NCBI GenBank assembly: GCA_902796695.1
Contig: CADBQE010000175.1
Coordinates: forward strand, 1 to 10,759
DNA: 10,759 nucleotides
From: an uncultured Lachnospiraceae bacterium
GTDB lineage: Bacteria; Bacillota; Clostridia; Lachnospirales; Lachnospiraceae
Direction of reading: 5' to 3'
Below the pieces are notes generated by a model. The model ran no database searches. It was not told the DNA's origin and saw only the letters and a program-made list of their open reading frames with translations. Of the stretch, positions 6,780 to 10,759 are shown in pieces. Made by a program: the position numbers and the translations under genes. Position 1 is the first letter of the stretch. Every line of letters starts with the position of its first letter.

Positions 6780-9700
6780 ATGAAACGGAAATGGATCGGA
6801 TTCCTGCTGCTTCTGACCCTGGCCCTGGCCCTGCTGCTGCCCGTCCGCGGCGCGAAAGCCGACGGCGCGGCAAGCGGCACCTGCGGCGAACATCTGACCT
6901 GGAGCTATGATGCGGACAGCAAGGTGCTGACGATCAGCGGAACGGGGGAGATGGAGGATTACAGCGCGCAGGGGGCTCCCTGGCATCAGCTGGATATTTA
7001 TTCGGTGATCGTGGAAGACGGGGTGACGAGTATAGGGAATAATGCGTTTTATGGAGTTGTAGGAACGGAAGGCTGGTATTCCGGTCCTTATCACTATTCT
7101 AATTTAATGTCGGTTCGACTTCCGCAGGGAATCAAGAAAATTGGCAGCAGTGCTTTTGCGGTGAACCATCTTTTGGTGGCAATTAATCTTCCGGAAGGTC
7201 TGACTGATATCGGTTACAGTGCATTCAGCAGATGCCGGGATCTGAAACAGATCAGCCTGCCGAAAAGTCTTAAGAGCATCGGGAACGGTGCCTTTTCCGA
7301 AAGCGGACTGACAAGCTTTCATATTCCCGCCTCGCTGACAAGCGGCGCGGAGGATGCAGTCAGGAATGCGTACGGAATCAAGAAACTGACTGCCGATGCT
7401 GCCAATTCCACATATTCTGTGAAAAACAATGTTCTTTTCAGTAAGGACGGCACAGTTCTGCTGGCATACTCCCGCGGGCTGTCGGCAGACAGTTACAATG
7501 TACCGGCCGGAGTAAAAGAACTGGCGGAGAGTGCTTTCTATGATTGCAAGGCGCTGAAATCAGTTCAGCTGCCGGACGGGCTGACAACGATAGGTGGTTC
7601 AGTATTCTCAAACTGCACCGGGCTGACAGCGATTAATCTGCCGGCAGGTCTTACAGCAATAGGGGAGAGGATCTTTTATGGCTGCAAAAATCTGACGTCA
7701 GTTACTCTGCCGGGTGGTCTTTCGATAATAGGTGCCTGGGCGTTTTATAATTGCAGCAGCCTGACATCGGTCAATATTCCTTCCGGAGTGACAAACATTG
7801 GCGAGTATACATTTTACAACTGCGGAAGCCTGACATCGGTCAGTATTCCTTCCGGAGTGACAACCATCGGCAGGTATGCATTTTACAACTGCGGACGCCT
7901 GACATCGGCCAATATTCCTTCCGGAGTGACAATCATTGGCGAGGATGCATTTCGCTACTGCAGCAGCCTGACAGATATCAGTATCCCCGCAGACGTCATA
8001 TCCGATTTGACAAACATCGGATTAAGTTCATGTAAAAATCTGGCATCTGTCACGGTGGCCGGCGGTAACGCAAACTATAGCACCAGGAATGGTGTCCTGT
8101 TTAACAAGGACAAAACAACATTATATCTTTATCCCCCGAAGAAGACAGACGCCACCTACACGCTGCCGTCAAGTGTGAAAACTATCGGGGGCGGTGCATT
8201 TCAGGACAACAATAATCTGACCAAAGCGGTGCTGCCGGACGGCCTTAAGACGATCGAGAGTTCTGCTTTCAGAAACTGCAGCAACCTGACAACTCTGGAA
8301 CTTCCTGACGGGCTTACGGAAATAGGAGATGCGGCTTTTTGCAGCTGCAGTAATCTGACCGGAATCACAATACCGGAAACAGTCACATCCATAGGCTATG
8401 ATGCTTTTTCCGGCTGCCAAAGTCTGACCCACTTCAACTATCCGCAGAATGTGACGACGGAATCCCCAGGTTATTTGGGAATTATATATTCTCAAAACCT
8501 GAACGTTATTACGGTATCGGAAGGAAATACCGCATTTGCAGCACAGGATGGTGTCTTATTCAGCCGGGATATGACTGAACTGTTACTGTACCCGCCGGAA
8601 AAACCTGCAGAGTCCTATACTGTTCCGGAGACAGTGACTTCCATTGACTCTTTCAGACCGACCAAATTAAAGAATGTCACGATACTGGCAGGCATGACCA
8701 GTGGTCTGGAATACAAATTGAGTGGTTGCACGGGGCTGCAGACGATCATGGTAGTAACTGACAATGAGAATTACAGCAGCAAAAACGGGCTTCTGTACAG
8801 CAAGGACCAGTCTGCACTGCTTCTGTACCCCAGAGGAAAAACAAATACTTCCTTTTCTGTTCCGGCCGGAGTGACCCGGATCGGCTGGGGGGCTTTTGAA
8901 GACTGTGCAAAACTGACGAAAGTGACACTGCCGGACGGAATCAGAAGTATCGAAGATTATGCTTTCCGGAACTGCATCGGTCTGACATCCATCAATCTGC
9001 CGGAAGGCCTGACTTCTGTGGGAGAGGAGGCCTTTGCAGGCTGCACGAATCTGAAAAATATCGTAAAACCGTCAACGTTAACGCATGTCGGATGGGGGGC
9101 TTTTCCAGAACCGGAGCAGGAGGAAATACCCCAAATTAATTATAGCTTTGATGAGTCGACGGGGGCTCTGACAGTGAGCGGCAGCGGAGCATTATATGAT
9201 CCCTTTACGGGTGGATGGGATGAAACCAGGCTTGAATACAGTTATAAATCGGAGTGGGCAGATCGCGGGTTAAAAAAATTGACTGTCGAACAGGGGATTA
9301 CCGGTATTCAGTACGGCTCTTTCCAGGGCTGCCGGGATCTGACGTCGGTCAGTCTGCCTTCGGGATTGGAAAGCATTGCGTCTGCATCGTTTGAAAATTG
9401 CACCGCTCTGACACAGCTGACCCTTCCCGAAGGCCTGACTGACTTAAGCCCGTTTGCCTTTAATAGGTGCACCGGCTTGACTATCCTTAAAGTCCCCTCC
9501 ACCATGCCGGTCACTGTTTTTGAGAACAGCGTGTTCTGGGATATGAAGAACCTGAAAACGTTCTCCGTTTCTTCCGGAAACACCGCCTACAGTGTCCGAA
9601 ACGGTGTCCTTTTCAGTAAAGACGGCACAGAACTGATCCGCTATCCTATCGGAAAGAGCGGAACATCCTATACGGTGCCTGACGGTGTGACCAAGATCCA

Positions 9701-10759
9701 TGCGGAAGCTTTCTTCGGTTGCAGCACATTGCAGACGATAACACTTCCGTCGGGCTTGAAAACAGTCGGAAACCGTGCATTCTTGGGCTGCAGCAGCCTG
9801 AAGACGATAACACTTCCGTCGGGCTTAAAAACAGTCGGAAACCGTGCATTCTTGGGCTGCAGCAGCCTGCAGACGATAACGCTGCCGTCAGGTCTCAAAA
9901 CAATCGGAAAATACGCGTTCTCCAATTGCGAAAAACTCACGAAAATCGTCCTGCCGGAAGGTATCACCGCCATTGACCAATATATGCTGAGCGGCTGCGA
10001 TGCCCTGACTTCCGTCACCATCCCCTCCACCGTCACCTCCATCGCCTCGGATGCTTTCTACTACAACCACCATCTGCAGCAGATCGTGGTGGACAGCCGG
10101 AACAAGAACTATGCTTCGGAGGATGGTGTCCTGTTCAACAAGGCGAAAACGAAGCTTCTGTATTACCCGCAGGGCAAAACAGACAGCAGCTATGCCATGC
10201 CGGATACCGTGGCCAAAGTGGTGTACATGGCTTTCGAGGGCAGCAGTGCGCTGAAGACGCTGCAGGTCCCCTCCGCGGCCACCGCGATCGACAACCTGGG
10301 CGAGCCGTCCTACAGCAGTCTGTTCTGTTACGGTAGCGGGCTGAAGGAGGCATATTTTGTAAGGACCACGCAGCCGTTCACGTTCCTGGGACGCAGTGTG
10401 ACGGTGGTACTGGGATTCGGTGTTACGGCGCAGCCGCAGAACGTGACCGCGGAGGCGGGAAATACCGTGACGTTCCGCATCACCGCTATCGGCTCCGGCC
10501 TGAAATACCAGTGGCAGTACAAATATCCGGACGAAGACTGGAAGAATTCCGGCTATGCGTCCGCAAAAACGGCGGCTCTCAGCTTCACGGCACAGGAGAA
10601 ATACAACGGTCTTAAATATCGGTGCATTGTTACGAACGGGGCAGGAAAGAAGGTGACTTCCGCCGTGGCTGTTCTCACAATTGGTTCGGAGGCCGGGCCG
10701 ACGATCACGGTCCAGCCGAAGAATACAAGCGCGGCGGTCGGCGCGACAGCGAAGTTCAC
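6780..10759 (+). CDS. BspA-like secreted leucine-rich-repeat (LRR_5) surface protein with Ig-like domains (3' truncated)
   Basis: The frame is open from ATG 6780 to the window edge, giving 1326 residues with no stop. Residues 1-27 form a signal peptide: MKRK, a Leu-rich core, and cleavage likely after AKA. A cap module follows (about 35-90: LTWSYD, KVLTISGTGEM, then VTSIGNNAF). The body consists of many repeats of about 23 residues with the pattern C-x-x-L-T-x-V-x-I-P-x-G-V-T-x-I-G-x-x-A-F, the Treponema/BspA-type LRR. A second cap-like module begins at about residue 786 (YSFDES, ALTVSGSG). Six modules with NGVLFSKD-like cores interrupt the LRRs. From about residue 1214 an Ig-like domain begins (TAQPQNVTAEAG, then YQWQY and YRCIV), and a second one starts at about 1307 (ITVQPKNTSAAVG). 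BspA-like proteins are cell-surface or secreted and several bind host proteins or other microbes; the ligand here is unknown. Cell-wall anchor signals, if any, lie beyond the window. The middle of the gene is visibly more AT-rich than the genes upstream. Confidence 0.9.
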   Translation, partial: MKRKWIGFLLLLTLALALLLPVRGAKADGAASGTCGEHLTWSYDADSKVLTISGTGEMEDYSAQGAPWHQLDIYSVIVEDGVTSIGNNAFYGVVGTEGWYSGPYHYSNLMSVRLPQGIKKIGSSAFAVNHLLVAINLPEGLTDIGYSAFSRCRDLKQISLPKSLKSIGNGAFSESGLTSFHIPASLTSGAEDAVRNAYGIKKLTADAANSTYSVKNNVLFSKDGTVLLAYSRGLSADSYNVPAGVKELAESAFYDCKALKSVQLPDGLTTIGGSVFSNCTGLTAINLPAGLTAIGERIFYGCKNLTSVTLPGGLSIIGAWAFYNCSSLTSVNIPSGVTNIGEYTFYNCGSLTSVSIPSGVTTIGRYAFYNCGRLTSANIPSGVTIIGEDAFRYCSSLTDISIPADVISDLTNIGLSSCKNLASVTVAGGNANYSTRNGVLFNKDKTTLYLYPPKKTDATYTLPSSVKTIGGGAFQDNNNLTKAVLPDGLKTIESSAFRNCSNLTTLELPDGLTEIGDAAFCSCSNLTGITIPETVTSIGYDAFSGCQSLTHFNYPQNVTTESPGYLGIIYSQNLNVITVSEGNTAFAAQDGVLFSRDMTELLLYPPEKPAESYTVPETVTSIDSFRPTKLKNVTILAGMTSGLEYKLSGCTGLQTIMVVTDNENYSSKNGLLYSKDQSALLLYPRGKTNTSFSVPAGVTRIGWGAFEDCAKLTKVTLPDGIRSIEDYAFRNCIGLTSINLPEGLTSVGEEAFAGCTNLKNIVKPSTLTHVGWGAFPEPEQEEIPQINYSFDESTGALTVSGSGALYDPFTGGWDETRLEYSYKSEWADRGLKKLTVEQGITGIQYGSFQGCRDLTSVSLPSGLESIASASFENCTALTQLTLPEGLTDLSPFAFNRCTGLTILKVPSTMPVTVFENSVFWDMKNLKTFSVSSGNTAYSVRNGVLFSKDGTELIRYPIGKSGTSYTVPDGVTKIHAEAFFGCSTLQTITLPSGLKTVGNRAFLGCSSLKTITLPSGLKTVGNRAFLGCSSLQTITLPSGLKTIGKYAFSNCEKLTKIVLPEGITAIDQYMLSGCDALTSVTIPSTVTSIASDAFYYNHHLQQIVVDSRNKNYASEDGVLFNKAKTKLLYYPQGKTDSSYAMPDTVAKVVYMAFEGSSALKTLQVPSAATAIDNLGEPSYSSLFCYGSGLKEAYFVRTTQPFTFLGRSVTVVLGFGVTAQPQNVTAEAGNTVTFRITAIGSGLKYQWQYKYPDEDWKNSGYASAKTAALSFTAQEKYNGLKYRCIVTNGAGKKVTSAVAVLTIGSEAGPTITVQPKNTSAAVGATAKF
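7761..7967 (+). repeat. Three tandem 69-bp LRR units
   Basis: Units begin at 7761, 7830 and 7899, each coding one 23-residue LRR that opens with CTGACATCGG and contains ATTCCTTCCGGAGTGACA. The first two differ at about 7 of 69 positions; the third is a little more diverged, mainly at its 3' end. This is DNA-level repetition beyond what the protein motif alone requires, so recent duplication is likely. Confidence 0.85.
9729..9866 (+). repeat. Two nearly identical 69-bp LRR units
   Basis: Bases 9729-9797 and 9798-9866 differ at only 3 positions (first base T/C, CAG/AAG, TTG/TTA). A third, clearly diverged unit follows at 9867-9935. The pair is the most recent duplication visible in the gene and adds one LRR without breaking the frame. 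Confidence 0.9.
10419..10690 (+). other. Ig-like domain in the LRR protein
   Basis: About 90 residues with strand pattern QPQNVTAEAGNTVTF, YQWQY (the core tryptophan) and YNGLKYRCIV (the core cysteine), typical of bacterial Ig-like modules. A second copy starts at about 10698 with QPKNTSAAVGATAKF and is cut by the window end. Confidence 0.8.

Larger units (their letters stand above)
7386..10215 (+). repeat. Six dispersed 'NGVLFSKD' modules within the LRR gene
   Basis: A module of about 40-45 residues recurs six times, starting near 7386, 8046, 8505, 8742, 9558 and 10083. Its pattern is a hydrophobic strand, then N-x-x-Y-S, NGVLFSKD, T-x-L-L-x-YP, a polar stretch, S-Y-x-V-P and V-T-x-I. Core variants are NNVLFSKD, NGVLFNKD, DGVLFSRD, NGLLYSKD, NGVLFSKD and DGVLFNKA. 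Modules of this sort are common in BspA-like proteins, where they extend or bend the repeat solenoid. Here they divide the LRRs into blocks. Confidence 0.8.

Noticed and set aside
7751..8035. 94-codon plus-strand frame with repeated PDIGQYSFRSDN units
   Set aside because: The repeats arise because the 69-bp LRR units are a multiple of three, so every frame is periodic. The real frame is the LRR gene.
9668..10042. 124-codon minus-strand frame with repeated NARFPTVFKPDGSVIV units
   Set aside because: This is the antisense image of the duplicated 69-bp LRR units and has no own start signal or family match.
1..10759. CRISPR arrays, tRNA or rRNA genes, insertion sequences, attachment sites
   Set aside because: I looked for spaced direct repeats, cloverleaf-like segments and transposase-like frames and saw none. 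The only direct repeats are in-frame coding repeats.

Overview
The window looks like a chromosomal segment of a fairly GC-rich anaerobic, gut- or rumen-type member of the Clostridia (Bacillota). The reasons are a BlaR1/MecR1-type membrane peptidase of the form common in that class, AG-rich Shine-Dalgarno sites 8 nt before the starts, a BspA-like leucine-rich-repeat surface protein with Ig-like modules, and the absence of any recognisable outer-membrane gene. The taxon is an inference from gene content and style; no RNA gene or marker is present to fix it.

Layout, all on the + strand. (1) Bases 2-2998: the 3' part of a gene for an M56-family signal-transducing metallopeptidase. The zinc-site helix pair begins upstream of the window. 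What remains is the ExxxD half of the active site, the last membrane helix, a Thr/Glu/Pro/Ala linker with an 8-residue tandem repeat, and about 900 residues of presumed extracytoplasmic sensor. (2) Bases 2999-3299: no intact gene. It holds a perfect GC hairpin without a T tract, a short relic of a second copy of the peptidase gene's 3' end, a strong rho-independent terminator, and a promoter plus ribosome-binding site for the next unit. (3) Bases 3300-6644: two tandem paralogous polytopic membrane proteins of the O-antigen ligase/polymerase (Wzy/WaaL) superfamily, 553 and 559 residues, separated by only 3 bases and almost certainly co-transcribed. Both have a conserved C-terminal soluble tail. 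(4) Bases 6645-6779: a short intergenic stretch with a perfect 9-bp inverted repeat directly before a -10-like TATACT. (5) Bases 6780 to the end: the first 1326 residues of a very large secreted BspA-like LRR protein, with a signal peptide, two cap modules, six dispersed 'NGVLFSKD' modules and a C-terminal Ig-like domain followed by the start of another. The frame is open to the window edge.

Taken together this is a cell-envelope neighbourhood: a transmembrane sensor-protease, a pair of glycan polymerase/ligase-like enzymes and a long adhesin-like surface protein. The terminator at about 3163-3209 separates the peptidase from the ligase pair. Whether the ligases act on a wall polysaccharide, an exopolysaccharide or a surface protein such as the neighbouring LRR protein cannot be decided from the sequence. 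The most unusual points are the relic of a duplicated peptidase 3' end, the tandem ligase paralogs that differ at a conserved basic position, and the DNA-level repeat expansions and base-composition shift inside the LRR gene. I see no mobile element, CRISPR array, tRNA or rRNA.
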